Part shown: piece by piece, positions 45,921 to 54,090 of the stretch
Layout: each line of letters begins with the position of its first letter
Position numbering within the stretch: position 1 is the first letter of the stretch
NCBI RefSeq assembly: GCF_000294775.2
Contig: NZ_CP015506.1
Location: 4,873,501-4,937,500, forward strand
Length of the DNA: 64,000 nucleotides
Direction: 5' to 3'
Source: Cytobacillus oceanisediminis 2691
Lineage (GTDB): Bacteria > Bacillota > Bacilli > Bacillales > Cytobacillaceae
The notes under the pieces: generated by a model
Seen by the model: the letters and a program-made list of their open reading frames with translations, nothing else
What the model was told of the DNA's origin: nothing
Database searches by the model: none
Made by a program: the position numbers and the translations under genes

Positions 45921-47531
45921 TTACCAGGCGGCAATCGATCCGTCTGTTCGGGCTTCCGTTCCGCCCATGAGCACGCCTGTTTTTGGATCACGCCAGATAA
46001 TCTGGCCGCGTCCGAATCCGCCTGTATCAACGGTTACCTCGATTTGATGGCCTTTGCGCACCAAAGCCTGGGCAATATGATTAGGGAAGTGCGGTTCAAC
46101 CTGAACCTTTTTCCCTTCAATCCACTGCCATCTTGGCGCATCAAGGGCTGCCTGCGGATTCAAGTGGAAATCCACTGTATTCATGACCACCTGCATATGC
46201 CCCTGCGGCTGCATATAGCCTCCCATCACACCGAACGGCCCAACCGCTTCGCAGTCTTTTGTCAGGAATCCAGGGATTATCGTGTGGTACGTTTTCTTGC
46301 CGGGCTTCAGTGCATTATGGTGCTCCGGATCAAGAGAGAAATCGTGTCCGCGATTCTGAAGGGCAATTCCCGTTCCAGGAACGACAAGACCGGATCCAAA
46401 GCCCATATAATTGCTTTGGATGAAGGAAACCATATTGCCTTCGCTGTCTGCTGTCGCCAGATAAACAGTACCTCCACTTTGCGGCTGGTAAGGCTCAGGT
46501 GTCAGAGCTTCGCCGGCAATCTCACTGCGGCGCGATTCACCGTATTCTTCTGAGAGCAGTTCTTCAACTGTCACTTTCATTTCCGCAGGATCTGTAATAA
46601 ATGCCTTGCCGTCTGTAAAAGCTAACTTCATCGCTTCAATTTGTTTGTGATATGTATCCACCGTGTCTTTATCGCGGAATTCAAACCCTTTTGCTATATT
46701 TAAACCCAAGAGAGCGACGAGACCCTGGCCGTTCGGAGGGATTTCCCAGACATCATATCCGCGGTAATGAACTTTGATGGGATCAACCCATTCCGCCTTG
46801 TAATCTTCGAGGTCTTCCTTGGATAGGAATGCATTGTATTTTTTTGAAAAAGCATCGATTTTTTCAGCAATTCCCCCGCGGTAAAAGCTTTCGCCATCTG
46901 TTTCACCAATGGCTCTTAAAGTGGCTGCATGCCCTTCAGAGCGCCAGATCTCTCCAATTTCAGGAGCCCTTCCATCTGGAGCAAAGGTTTCAAACCAATG
47001 CTGGAATTGGTCATCCGTCAGAATCTGTTTAAACCTATTATAAGCATACTGCCAGTACTTGCCGAGTATCGGTGTTAACGGATAGCCTTTTTCAGCATAA
47101 TCAATTGCGGGCTGGAGGACATCTTTTAACGGAAGCCTGCCGAAACGCCTGGAAAGCTCAGCCCACGCGGATGGAGCACCAGGCACCGTAACCGGCATCC
47201 AGCCGTGCGTCGGCATTTTTTCGATGCCTCTTTCCTTTAATGCTTCTATGGAAATGGACTTTGGAGCAGGGCCGCTTGCATTTAATCCATGCAGTTTCCC
47301 TTTTATCCAGACTAGTGCAAATGCATCGCCGCCGATTCCGTTTGATGTCGGTTCAACCACGGTAAGAGCAGCCGCTGTTGCAATTGCTGCATCTATGGCA
47401 TTTCCGCCTTTTTTCATCATATCTAATCCAGCCTGTGCAGCAAGCGGCTGGGAAGTAGCCACCATGCCGTTATTCGCCATGACGGTCGTTCGCTGTGATG
47501 TGTATGGGTGGCTGTGGAAATCAAAGTTCAT
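45921..47531 (-). CDS. ywrD: Gamma-glutamyltransferase-like Ntn hydrolase (YwrD type)
   Basis: About 536 residues. Family hallmarks are ANNGMVATSQPLAAQAGLDM, GGNAIDAAIATAAALTVVEP with NGIGGDAFALVW, the autoprocessing region SGGTVYLATADSEGNMVSFI in which the Thr of GGT becomes the nucleophile, and NRGHDFSL. It hydrolyses or transfers gamma-glutamyl groups in this family. No signal peptide is seen, so it is probably cytoplasmic, unlike secreted Ggt. ATG 47531 follows GAGGTGAACTCC; GTG 47540 lies too close to that site. Confidence 0.9.
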   Translation of the reverse strand: MNFDFHSHPYTSQRTTVMANNGMVATSQPLAAQAGLDMMKKGGNAIDAAIATAAALTVVEPTSNGIGGDAFALVWIKGKLHGLNASGPAPKSISIEALKERGIEKMPTHGWMPVTVPGAPSAWAELSRRFGRLPLKDVLQPAIDYAEKGYPLTPILGKYWQYAYNRFKQILTDDQFQHWFETFAPDGRAPEIGEIWRSEGHAATLRAIGETDGESFYRGGIAEKIDAFSKKYNAFLSKEDLEDYKAEWVDPIKVHYRGYDVWEIPPNGQGLVALLGLNIAKGFEFRDKDTVDTYHKQIEAMKLAFTDGKAFITDPAEMKVTVEELLSEEYGESRRSEIAGEALTPEPYQPQSGGTVYLATADSEGNMVSFIQSNYMGFGSGLVVPGTGIALQNRGHDFSLDPEHHNALKPGKKTYHTIIPGFLTKDCEAVGPFGVMGGYMQPQGHMQVVMNTVDFHLNPQAALDAPRWQWIEGKKVQVEPHFPNHIAQALVRKGHQIEVTVDTGGFGRGQIIWRDPKTGVLMGGTEARTDGSIAAW

Positions 47532-47639
47532 GGAGTTCACCTCTGTATTAAAGTGTTAAAATAATTAATTCTGATTATATCAAATTATATAAATATTATG
47601 TTAGTATTTATTTCGGAAAACTAAATTAATGATGAAATA

Positions 47640-47668
47640 TTGACAAAGTCCGGGGTATACAATATGAT
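47640..47668 (+). promoter_or_regulatory. Sigma-A promoter of the yybP-ykoY leader
   Basis: TTGACA and TATGAT are separated by 17 nt and end about 25 bp before the riboswitch. Confidence 0.75.
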
Positions 47669-47692
47669 TTAGCTATAAATTGAATAGTTTCT

Positions 47693-47787
47693 CCTAAAGG
47701 GGAGTAGCTTTTACAGCAGAGTCGTCATTACGGAGCAAATGCTCTCGGCTTTGTTGGCAATCTAAACAATTGTTAGCAAGACCTTTA
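47693..47787 (+). ncRNA. yybP-ykoY (Mn2+) riboswitch
   Basis: Conserved blocks in order: CCTAAAGGGGAGTAGC, GAGTCGTCATTACGG, CTCGGCTTTGTTGGCA and TTAGCAAGACCTTTACC. The first and last close P1. These match the yybP-ykoY motif, which senses Mn2+ and usually turns on exporters (MntP, TerC/YkoY) or other Mn2+ handling genes. Two hairpins follow as expression platform. Confidence 0.9.
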
Positions 47788-47812
47788 CCAAATTCGGTAG
47801 AGGTCTTTATTT
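47779..47812 (+). terminator. Expression-platform terminator of the Mn2+ riboswitch
   Basis: GACCTTTACC pairs with GGTAGAGGTC and is followed by TTTATTTAT. Its left arm is also the 3' strand of P1, giving the expected ON/OFF switch. Confidence 0.85.
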
Positions 47813-47814
47813 AT

Positions 47815-47846
47815 GGGCCTTTACCACCGCGGTAAAGGCCCTTTTT
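47815..47846 (+). terminator. Second terminator in the riboswitch leader
   Basis: GGGCCTTTACC and GGTAAAGGCCC pair around ACCGC? loop bases and are followed by TTTTT. It is stronger than the first and lies before any gene. Confidence 0.85.
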
Positions 47847-48006
47847 ATATACAGGCCCGCACCGCCACACGTTTTACTTTATAAAATGGAGGAATAGGTA
47901 GAAGGAAAATTTCTTGAAACTTTATCATGAGTAGCACGTAAAGAAGGAAACAGCAAAACTGTGGTGTGAGCGAGCAGCTCCCCCTAAAAAATTAGAGGAG
48001 AGATCT

Positions 48007-48399
48007 TTGTTGATTTTACGAAAATACATGTCAATGCTTGGAATAGGCTCTGCAAAAATTGATCTGCAGCTGCCAAAGCTTCAATATACGCCAGGGGAAA
48101 ATGTGAGCGGAATCTTCCTGATTGAAGGAGGAACCATTGATCAGCAGATTAAGCGGATTGAGTGTGACCTGGTCATGGCGTCGCCTGAAGAAGAGAAGGA
48201 GGAAGTGATCGGGACATCGACCATTCTATCCACCAAGGTCATTGAATCAGAAGAAACCAACAAAATGGACTTTAACTTCCAGCTTCCTGAAGACATTCCC
48301 TGTTCTGCACCAGACCGGATTTTTCAATTTAAAACAAGACTGATTTTTAACGAAGGCGTCAAAAGCGCCGACTTGGATAAAATCACAATTATTCGATAA
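48007..48399 (+). CDS. Spo0M-like arrestin-fold protein, short form
   Basis: 130 residues with the N-terminal arrestin-like region of sporulation-control protein Spo0M (LGIGSAKIDLQLPKLQYTPG, then FNFQLPEDIPCSAPDR). Spo0M proteins are about 250 residues, so only the first half is present and the stop is clean. Start TTG 48007 or 48010, with AGAGGAGAG upstream. It is the first gene after the Mn2+ riboswitch and its two terminators. Whether the second half was lost or the gene is naturally short is unknown. Confidence 0.75.
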   Translation: MLILRKYMSMLGIGSAKIDLQLPKLQYTPGENVSGIFLIEGGTIDQQIKRIECDLVMASPEEEKEEVIGTSTILSTKVIESEETNKMDFNFQLPEDIPCSAPDRIFQFKTRLIFNEGVKSADLDKITIIR

Positions 48400-48635
48400 C
48401 CAATCCTAAGGAGGAAGAAACGAGTGTAACATATCCCCTCTTAACCAATAGAAATTTATAAAAAGAGGAGATTCATACCTAATTGAACACTTTGCAAAAG
48501 TGGCTAATTTTATTTACGTTTTGAAGCATACTTGAAACAAGCTATCTATCAGCTGCCACACTTGAGGTGAAAAACCCGCCGCGCATTCAGGTGTCAGTTC
48601 CCATTCAGCGAATGAACTAGAAAAAGGTGAACTAA

Positions 48636-48914
48636 ATGAAGTTTCTCAAACGCATCAAATTTGTATTAAAATTTTGGAAGTTCCTGCCCTTCTTAAAGGA
48701 TTACTTTCTATCACCGGAAGTAACGGCCGGTAAAAAGCTTTTCCCTGTTGCGGCCGGACTTCTTTATATCCTTCTGCCGCTCGATCTTGTACCCGACTTC
48801 CTGTCGATCTTCGGCTTTACGGACGATATTGTGATTACATCGTTTGTTCTTCAGCAAATGGTGAAAATGGCACCGGAATCATTGAAGCGAAAATATAAGG
48901 TCCTGGAGGAATGA
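48636..48914 (+). CDS. YkvA-family protein (DUF1232)
   Basis: 92 residues. The DUF1232 signature is LLYILLPLDLVPDFLSIFGF followed by TDDIVI, which forms a short amphipathic or membrane-embedded hairpin. The function is unknown. AAAAAGGTG precedes the ATG; a good terminator follows at 48919-48947. The 236-bp gap to the preceding gene shows no other frame. Confidence 0.85.
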   Translation: MKFLKRIKFVLKFWKFLPFLKDYFLSPEVTAGKKLFPVAAGLLYILLPLDLVPDFLSIFGFTDDIVITSFVLQQMVKMAPESLKRKYKVLEE

Positions 48915-48918
48915 TGTT

Positions 48919-48947
48919 GAAGCCTGTGAATGCAGGCTTTTTTATTT
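48919..48947 (+). terminator. Terminator of the DUF1232 gene
   Basis: AAGCCTG and CAGGCTT pair around TGAATG and are followed by TTTTATTTT. Confidence 0.88.
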
Positions 48948-48982
48948 TGCCATTTTTTCGAGTCAGGGTCTGACTTCAGACT

Positions 48983-49008
48983 TAAGACCTCCGCCTTTCT
49001 GCCGATAA
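48983..49008 (+). promoter_or_regulatory. Sigma-D (motility) promoter of the lipoprotein-chemoreceptor operon
   Basis: TAAG, a 14-nt spacer and GCCGATAA match the sigma-D consensus TAAA-N15-GCCGATAT closely. It ends 36 bp before the start codon at 49045. Confidence 0.75.
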
Positions 49009-49044
49009 TAGGTAAGGCGAAATACAACAACATGGAGGTCTACC

Positions 49045-50019
49045 TTGAAAAAACTACTACCTATTCTGCTTCTATTCAGTCTACTTCTGGCAGCCTGCTC
49101 TGCCTCTGAACAAAGCACAAACCAAAATAAAGAATATAAAATTGGCATTCTCCTATCTGATACAGGCCTGGGGGATGAGTCTTTCAACGACTCTGCCTTC
49201 CGGGGACTTGAGAAAGCGCGTGATGAGCTGGGCATTCTTTTTGATTATAAAGAAGCCCCCGACGGAAATTTTGAAAAGCCTCTTGAAGAGCTTGTCAAAG
49301 AAAATAATGACCTTGTCATCGGGCTGGGCTTTTCCGCACAGGAAGCACTCGAAAAGACGGCAAAGAAATATCCCCAGCAGCAGTTTTTGCTGATTGATGC
49401 CGTTTCCGAGCTTGATAATGTGGTCTCACTTACGTTTAAGGAGCATGAAGGCAGCTTCCTTGTCGGGATGCTCGCTGCCATGACAAGCAAAACAGACAAG
49501 CTGGGATTTATCGGCGGTGTTGATGTACCTGTCATCCATCATTTTGAAAATGGATTCATTCAAGGCGCCAAGCACTTCAATCCGAAAATAGAAATTTTAA
49601 CAGAATATACCGGAACCTTTGGGGATGCGGCTCTCGGTGAAAAAGTCGCCGAGAAGCAAATTGAAGCAGGTGCTGATTTTATCTACCCTGCTGCCGGATT
49701 CACCGGTTTTGGCGCACTGAAAAAAGCCGAAGAAAAAGGCGTGCTTGCCGGCGGGGTCGATTCCGACCAGTATTTTGTTGCGGAAAAAGCCGTTGCCGCA
49801 TCAATGGTCAAAAACATCGATATTGCTGTTTTTAACTTGACGAAAGAATTGACGGAAAACGGAAAAATCGAAGCTTCATCCTATGTATGGGGACTGGCAG
49901 AAAACGGTGTCGGTCTATCTGAAATCCGTGTCATTTCCTTAACAGAGGAGCAGAAAGCGGCATTGAAAAAAGCAACTGAAGACATAATCAATGGAAAAAT
50001 CACAGTAACAGCTGAATAA
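49045..50019 (+). CDS. BMP-family substrate-binding lipoprotein
   Basis: 324 residues. The signal peptide ends at a lipobox with Cys 18 (LLLAAC). The mature BMP/PnrA domain ([57 protein letters not shown]) binds nucleosides in characterised members such as PnrA. The start is TTG with GGAGG 6 nt upstream. No ABC transporter follows; instead a chemoreceptor gene starts 14 bp later under the same sigma-D-type promoter, so this protein may act as its ligand sensor. That role is inferred. Confidence 0.92.
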   Translation: MKKLLPILLLFSLLLAACSASEQSTNQNKEYKIGILLSDTGLGDESFNDSAFRGLEKARDELGILFDYKEAPDGNFEKPLEELVKENNDLVIGLGFSAQEALEKTAKKYPQQQFLLIDAVSELDNVVSLTFKEHEGSFLVGMLAAMTSKTDKLGFIGGVDVPVIHHFENGFIQGAKHFNPKIEILTEYTGTFGDAALGEKVAEKQIEAGADFIYPAAGFTGFGALKKAEEKGVLAGGVDSDQYFVAEKAVAASMVKNIDIAVFNLTKELTENGKIEASSYVWGLAENGVGLSEIRVISLTEEQKAALKKATEDIINGKITVTAE

Positions 50020-50032
50020 AGGAGCATCCAAG

Positions 50033-51694
50033 ATGACATTACGAAACCGCCTTATTTTTGTCACGCTGATCCCACTTGTGCTATCAGTCAGCATGATAGG
50101 CTTTATCATATACCAAACGTTACACATTCAAAGCTCCGCTAAAGATGATGTGGACCTTTTACTGAAAGTGAAGGACCTGGAGCAAAGCCTTGTTGTGACA
50201 AGCCAGTCGCTTGCCAATTATACCTATAATTCCAGTGATGCCAACAAAGACGAGGCACTAACCATGATGACAGAAGTCCAGGAAAGCCTGGCTGCCCTCT
50301 CTTCGGTTGCCTCAGTTCCCGGGCATAAAAAAATTATCGGCAGCATTGAAGGAAAATATGCAGAGCTGTCGGATGTATCCACCGAAGCCTTTGAAAAAGG
50401 AAACAAAGCGGAAATCAAGCGCCAGAGTATAAGAATATCCGGTATTTTAAATGATATGCACCTTTTAAAGAAGCGCACAAATGAATGGTATGAAGGCATT
50501 CTTCAGGAAACCAGCCAGAAAATCGCCTTTATCACGAATTCCTCCCTAATAGGAAGCGTGCTGCTGATCTTGTTATCAGCTATTTTCTCATGGATGGCTG
50601 CGAGAAAGATTACAAAACCAATTAATGCGATCGTGGAAAAAGCAGAGAAAATTTCTGAGGGAGACTTAACAGCAGACCTATCGCAGCTTACTTTTAAAGA
50701 GAACAGCCGATATGAAGTGGATAAACTAACGGAAGCTTTCTCAAAAATGGTTGTGAATCTAAAAGGAACCGTGCAATCCATTGAAGAAGTCAGCCAAAAT
50801 GTAAAAGGATTTGCCGAAGATGTGGCTTCTTATATGACCAGCTTAAACGAAAGCAGCAGCCAGGTGGCCGTTTCAACAGATGAGCTGGCGAGAGGAAGTC
50901 AGGCCATCTCTGAAGACGTCCAGGCGACTGCTGAGTTAATGAGCGTAATGGGGGAGCAATTTTCAGCGGTCCATCATTCCAGCGAGCAAAGTGCCACACA
51001 AAGCACACAAGCATTGGAATCTGTTGATCAAGGCAGAGTGTCTTTAGAAAAACAAATGAAACTTGCTGAAGAGATCTCCAGTTCTTCGAACCATATTAGA
51101 AGTTCAGTCAGTGAATTTGCCCAGTTCACCAAAGAAATTGAAGGGGCAGCCAACACGGTTAAAGATATTGCGGATCAAACCAATCTGCTGGCATTAAACG
51201 CGGCCATCGAAGCTGCCCGTGCCGGTGAAGCCGGTAAAGGATTTGCGGTTGTGGCAGAAGAAGTACGGAAGCTTGCTGATTCTTCATCCAAAGCAACAGA
51301 ATTGATTGCGTCAATGGTCAGCAATATCCAAAATGGGATCAGCAATATATACACAGCTACTGAACAGGGACATGCACTTTCAAAAGAACAATCCCAATCG
51401 ATGAGCGAGACAGAACAGGTTTTTGAAACCATTTCCGGGCATGTGTCCGGCATTCACAGTCATCTGGAAAGATTGGTTGAAGATATGAAAACCTCCAGTG
51501 ATATGAGTCAGCAGGTCATTAGCGCTGTGGAAAACATTTCAGCGGTAACCGAGGAAACGGCTGCTGGGACTGAGGAAATCTCAGCTTCTACGGAGGAACA
51601 GCTTCGCGCGTTTGAGCAGGTTATGGTGAAAGCGGAGCAGCTGAAGGAAATGACTGGTGTGATGGAAAGGGAATTGGAGAAGTTTACGGTTTAG
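50033..51694 (+). CDS. Methyl-accepting chemotaxis protein
   Basis: 553 residues: first span ([20 protein letters not shown]), an extracellular four-helix-type sensor (about 35-165), second span ([19 protein letters not shown]), HAMP (about 190-245) and a cytoplasmic signalling domain with the hairpin tip [20 protein letters not shown] and [16 protein letters not shown]. It signals through CheA/CheW. It is co-transcribed with the BMP lipoprotein. The sensor domain is helical rather than Cache, which would suit a partner protein as ligand. Confidence 0.95.
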   Translation: MTLRNRLIFVTLIPLVLSVSMIGFIIYQTLHIQSSAKDDVDLLLKVKDLEQSLVVTSQSLANYTYNSSDANKDEALTMMTEVQESLAALSSVASVPGHKKIIGSIEGKYAELSDVSTEAFEKGNKAEIKRQSIRISGILNDMHLLKKRTNEWYEGILQETSQKIAFITNSSLIGSVLLILLSAIFSWMAARKITKPINAIVEKAEKISEGDLTADLSQLTFKENSRYEVDKLTEAFSKMVVNLKGTVQSIEEVSQNVKGFAEDVASYMTSLNESSSQVAVSTDELARGSQAISEDVQATAELMSVMGEQFSAVHHSSEQSATQSTQALESVDQGRVSLEKQMKLAEEISSSSNHIRSSVSEFAQFTKEIEGAANTVKDIADQTNLLALNAAIEAARAGEAGKGFAVVAEEVRKLADSSSKATELIASMVSNIQNGISNIYTATEQGHALSKEQSQSMSETEQVFETISGHVSGIHSHLERLVEDMKTSSDMSQQVISAVENISAVTEETAAGTEEISASTEEQLRAFEQVMVKAEQLKEMTGVMERELEKFTV

Positions 51695-51749
51695 GCGGAT
51701 TTTTGGAAGTGTCGTTTTACTGAAATTATGAACGATGCAATTAGGTCGG

Positions 51750-51850
51750 GAAAACCTGCAAATAGAAGTATAATTCTTGCAAATAACTTCGGCATTTCTG
51801 CAAATAGAACGCGAATTTGCAAATAGCAGACCAATTCCTGCAAATAGCCC
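51750..51850. repeat. Five short repeats with a 21-bp period (TGCAAATA)
   Basis: TGCAAATA occurs at 51757, 51778, 51799, 51818 and 51839, so spacings are 21, 21, 19 and 21 bp. The fuller unit is near TTCCTGCAAATAG. It lies between the chemoreceptor stop and the hpf terminator. It is too short and irregular for CRISPR. Confidence 0.85.
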
Positions 51851-51871
51851 AATAGCGAACCCAAACAAACG

Positions 51872-51898
51872 AAAACCCCGCCTCAGCAGCGGGGTTTC
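51872..51898 (-). terminator. Terminator of hpf
   Basis: On the minus strand AAACCCCG and CGGGGTTTT pair around CTGCTGAGG. Confidence 0.85.
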
Positions 51899-51906
51899 CT
51901 GTTTTA

Positions 51907-52464
51907 TTATTGCGCTTCAATCAGACCATAGCGGCCATCTTTACGCTTGTACACTACATTTGTTAAGTTAGACTCTGCATTCGTGAACACGTAGAAGCTG
52001 TGGCCCAGCATGTTCATCTGCAGGATCGCCTCTTCACTGTCCATCGGCTTCAGATCGAAGCTCTTTTGGCGGACAACTTCAAGGTCGTTATCCTCCTCTT
52101 CCGCTTCTGGCGCCTCTATCTCATTTTCCAACGCTGCAAAAACAGCAGTCAGATTGCCTTTTTCGCGGAATTTGCGGTTCACTTTAGTTTTATGTTTGCG
52201 GATTTGGCGCTCCAATTTATCTGTAATCAGATCAATCGCTGCATACATATCATCATGATCTTCCTCTGCACGAAGGACCAGATTCGGCATCGGAATCGTT
52301 ACTTCCACTTTAGAACGGTTATTATTATACGTTTTTAAATTTACATGTACATTTGCATCAGGAGTTTCAGTAAAATACCTTTCTAACTTAGCAATTTTCT
52401 TCTCTACGTACTCTCTAATTGCTGGAGTTACCTCAATGTTTTCACCACGAATGTTGTAATTCAT
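51907..52464 (-). CDS. hpf: Long-form ribosome hibernation promoting factor
   Basis: About 185 residues. The N-terminal HPF/RaiA domain (MNYNIRGENIEVTPAIREYV) binds the 30S decoding site; the C-terminal domain (VRQKSFDLKPMDSEEAILQM, then GHSFYVFTNAE) dimerises ribosomes into 100S. The acidic linker EAPEAEEEDNDLE joins them. AGGAGGAGTTCACGT precedes ATG 52464. The same protein (YvyD) sits next to secA and the flagellar genes in B. subtilis. Confidence 0.96.
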   Translation of the reverse strand: MNYNIRGENIEVTPAIREYVEKKIAKLERYFTETPDANVHVNLKTYNNNRSKVEVTIPMPNLVLRAEEDHDDMYAAIDLITDKLERQIRKHKTKVNRKFREKGNLTAVFAALENEIEAPEAEEEDNDLEVVRQKSFDLKPMDSEEAILQMNMLGHSFYVFTNAESNLTNVVYKRKDGRYGLIEAQ

Positions 52465-52667
52465 ACGTGAACTCCTCCTTCTCATTATACAATGACAGCC
52501 TTTTCATTAGCGTTTACTGTGAAAATCACCAGTAATGTCTGAAAAGGAAATGCCTAGTCTTAAAAGTATATTAAGACTATGTATTTATATTTCTATTTTA
52601 CCCCTAAAAACTCCTGCTGAAACTGGTAAAAAGATTGAGAATATTTGTCGAATTGGTGACGTAAATA

Positions 52668-52697
52668 AAAAAACGAGCAGCTCATTTGGCTGCTCAT
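52668..52697 (-). terminator. Terminator of the YjfB-like gene
   Basis: GAGCAGCC and AGCTGCTC pair on the minus strand and are followed by GTTTTTTT. It overlaps the stop codon. Confidence 0.85.
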
Positions 52698-52894
52698 CCT
52701 TTTATATCAATATTGCCGCCCAAGTGGGGCTGGGCTGCGTGCTGGAGGGCCTGTATGTGAGACCCGCTCATCATCTTATTAATAAATTCTGCATTTCCCT
52801 CCGCTTGATCCATGGCTTTCTTCATGACTGAGATGGATGCCTGCTGCTGGACCTGCCCTTGGGATAAGACCATGGACATTAATGGGATATCCAA
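52694..52894 (-). CDS. YjfB-like putative motility protein
   Basis: 66 residues. The N-terminal MDIPLMSMVLSQGQVQQQAS and the following SVMKKAMDQAEGNAE match the YjfB motility-protein family, which is sigma-D controlled in B. subtilis and of unknown mechanism. The start is TTG with AGGAGGTG 5 nt upstream. It ends the fliD-fliS-fliT gene string. Confidence 0.8.
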   Translation of the reverse strand: MDIPLMSMVLSQGQVQQQASISVMKKAMDQAEGNAEFINKMMSGSHIQALQHAAQPHLGGNIDIKG

Positions 52895-52929
52895 GGGAAC
52901 ACCTCCTGGCTATTTAAGCCTGATCCTAT

Positions 52930-53319
52930 TTAGGACTGTATATATGGATTTAATTCCTGCTGAATATTTTTATGCCACTCTGCAAATGCAGGATAGCGCT
53001 TTTTCGAAATGATCTCCTGTCTAACAGGAAGATCGTCAAAGTTCTGAATAAGCAGTTCAGCCTGATCGGCTACTGCACTAATATCAGCAATAGCCTTTAG
53101 CATCGTGTGATTGCCTTGAACAAGATGGCTAAGCTGTTCATGAGCTGAAGCGACTTGAGGGAATGCCTGAAAAACATCACTAAGAAGGCGATCTCCCTCT
53201 GTTTTACTGAAATCACTAAAGCTTTTTACTATATAATCAAACGCTTCATCAATGGTATATAAAAGATCGCTGTAATCCTTCATAAAAAGGTACTGCTTTT
53301 CGGTCAGGGTCATCAACAT
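52930..53319 (-). CDS. Hypothetical protein of the flagellar cluster, 129 residues
   Basis: No domain recognised. Mostly helical (EKQYLFMKDYSDLLYTIDEA, then DVFQAFPQVASAHEQLSHLV), acidic, soluble, with a size like FliT- or FlgN-type export chaperones. It starts 7 bp after the fliT stop, with AGGTG 4-5 nt before the ATG, so it is in the same operon. A chaperone or accessory export role is possible but is inferred only from position and helicity. Confidence 0.75.
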   Translation of the reverse strand: MLMTLTEKQYLFMKDYSDLLYTIDEAFDYIVKSFSDFSKTEGDRLLSDVFQAFPQVASAHEQLSHLVQGNHTMLKAIADISAVADQAELLIQNFDDLPVRQEIISKKRYPAFAEWHKNIQQELNPYIQS

Positions 53320-53326
53320 TAGTCAC

Positions 53327-53671
53327 CTATTTTCTTTTATCGTAAAACATACCGTCTGTTGCCATGGATTGATAGGGATTAGCATATTTTCCGGTTGATT
53401 CCTTTTTAACGCTTAAGTCTTTGATGTCTTTTTGAATAAACAGCTTTTCCCTTGTCATTAGCTGGGTGACTTTTGCATTGAGGCTGATCAGCCTGGCTCC
53501 CAGATCCTTTTCAGCGTCTGAATATGGAGGAGCCATGCCAGCCATTGCATGCTGGCGTTTTTCAAGCAGCATTTCGACGGCATTCATTTTCGCATCACGA
53601 TCAAGCTTAGTATGTTCCAGAGTTTTAATTAGCTCAAGGGTTAAATCATAAAACTTTTGAACCGAACTCAC
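53327..53671 (-). CDS. fliT: FliT-like flagellar chaperone
   Basis: 114 residues, helical. Start GTG 53671 shares its G with the fliS stop (TAGTG), so the two are coupled; the longer upstream reading inside fliS is rejected. The first helix VQKFYDLTLELIKTLEHT and KMNAVEMLLEKRQHAM fit FliT, which in Bacillus is the partner of the filament cap FliD. Sequence conservation in this family is low, so position fliD-fliS-fliT carries much of the call. Confidence 0.8.
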   Translation of the reverse strand: MSSVQKFYDLTLELIKTLEHTKLDRDAKMNAVEMLLEKRQHAMAGMAPPYSDAEKDLGARLISLNAKVTQLMTREKLFIQKDIKDLSVKKESTGKYANPYQSMATDGMFYDKRK

Positions 53672-54072
53672 TACACTGTGCCGCCTTGGGAGAATTGCTT
53701 CTGGCGATTGACCTGAATGACTTCCTTCCATGTGTCGCGGAATTCGGTTACAAGGCCCCCGACTTCATCAAGAATACCTGTATCATTCTTGATATTCGCT
53801 TCTATCAGTCTCCGGTTCATATAATCATATAAAGACATCATGTTTTGAGATACCTCTACATCCATATTCAACGTCACCATCAGCTCTTGAATAATATTTT
53901 GCGCCTTCTGGATATTGGTGTTTTTCGCCTCGATGTTATTGTCCATGATGGCTTTTTTCGCCTGATGGATGAACTTCAGGCAGCCGTTATATAGCATGAG
54001 TGTCAGCTCTCCCGGAGATGCTGTATTCACTGAGTTTTGCTGATAAGATTGGTATGGATTGCTTACTGCCAT
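53671..54072 (-). CDS. fliS: FliS flagellin export chaperone
   Basis: 133 residues. NPYQSYQQNSVNTASPGELT, LMLYNGCLKFIHQAKKAI and VSQNMMSLYDYMNRRLIEAN are the family hallmarks. FliS holds unfolded flagellin for the export gate, and in Bacillus it takes part in the FliW/CsrA circuit by competing for flagellin. AAAAAGGAGGGTTACAA precedes the ATG. It is the second gene after fliD. Confidence 0.97.
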   Translation of the reverse strand: MAVSNPYQSYQQNSVNTASPGELTLMLYNGCLKFIHQAKKAIMDNNIEAKNTNIQKAQNIIQELMVTLNMDVEVSQNMMSLYDYMNRRLIEANIKNDTGILDEVGGLVTEFRDTWKEVIQVNRQKQFSQGGTV

Positions 54073-54090
54073 TTGTAACCCTCCTTTTTA

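Noticed and set aside
51777..51971. Plus-strand ORF of 64 residues over the TGCAAATA repeats
   Set aside because: It starts within the repeat array, runs across the hpf terminator and antisense to hpf, and has no ribosome site.
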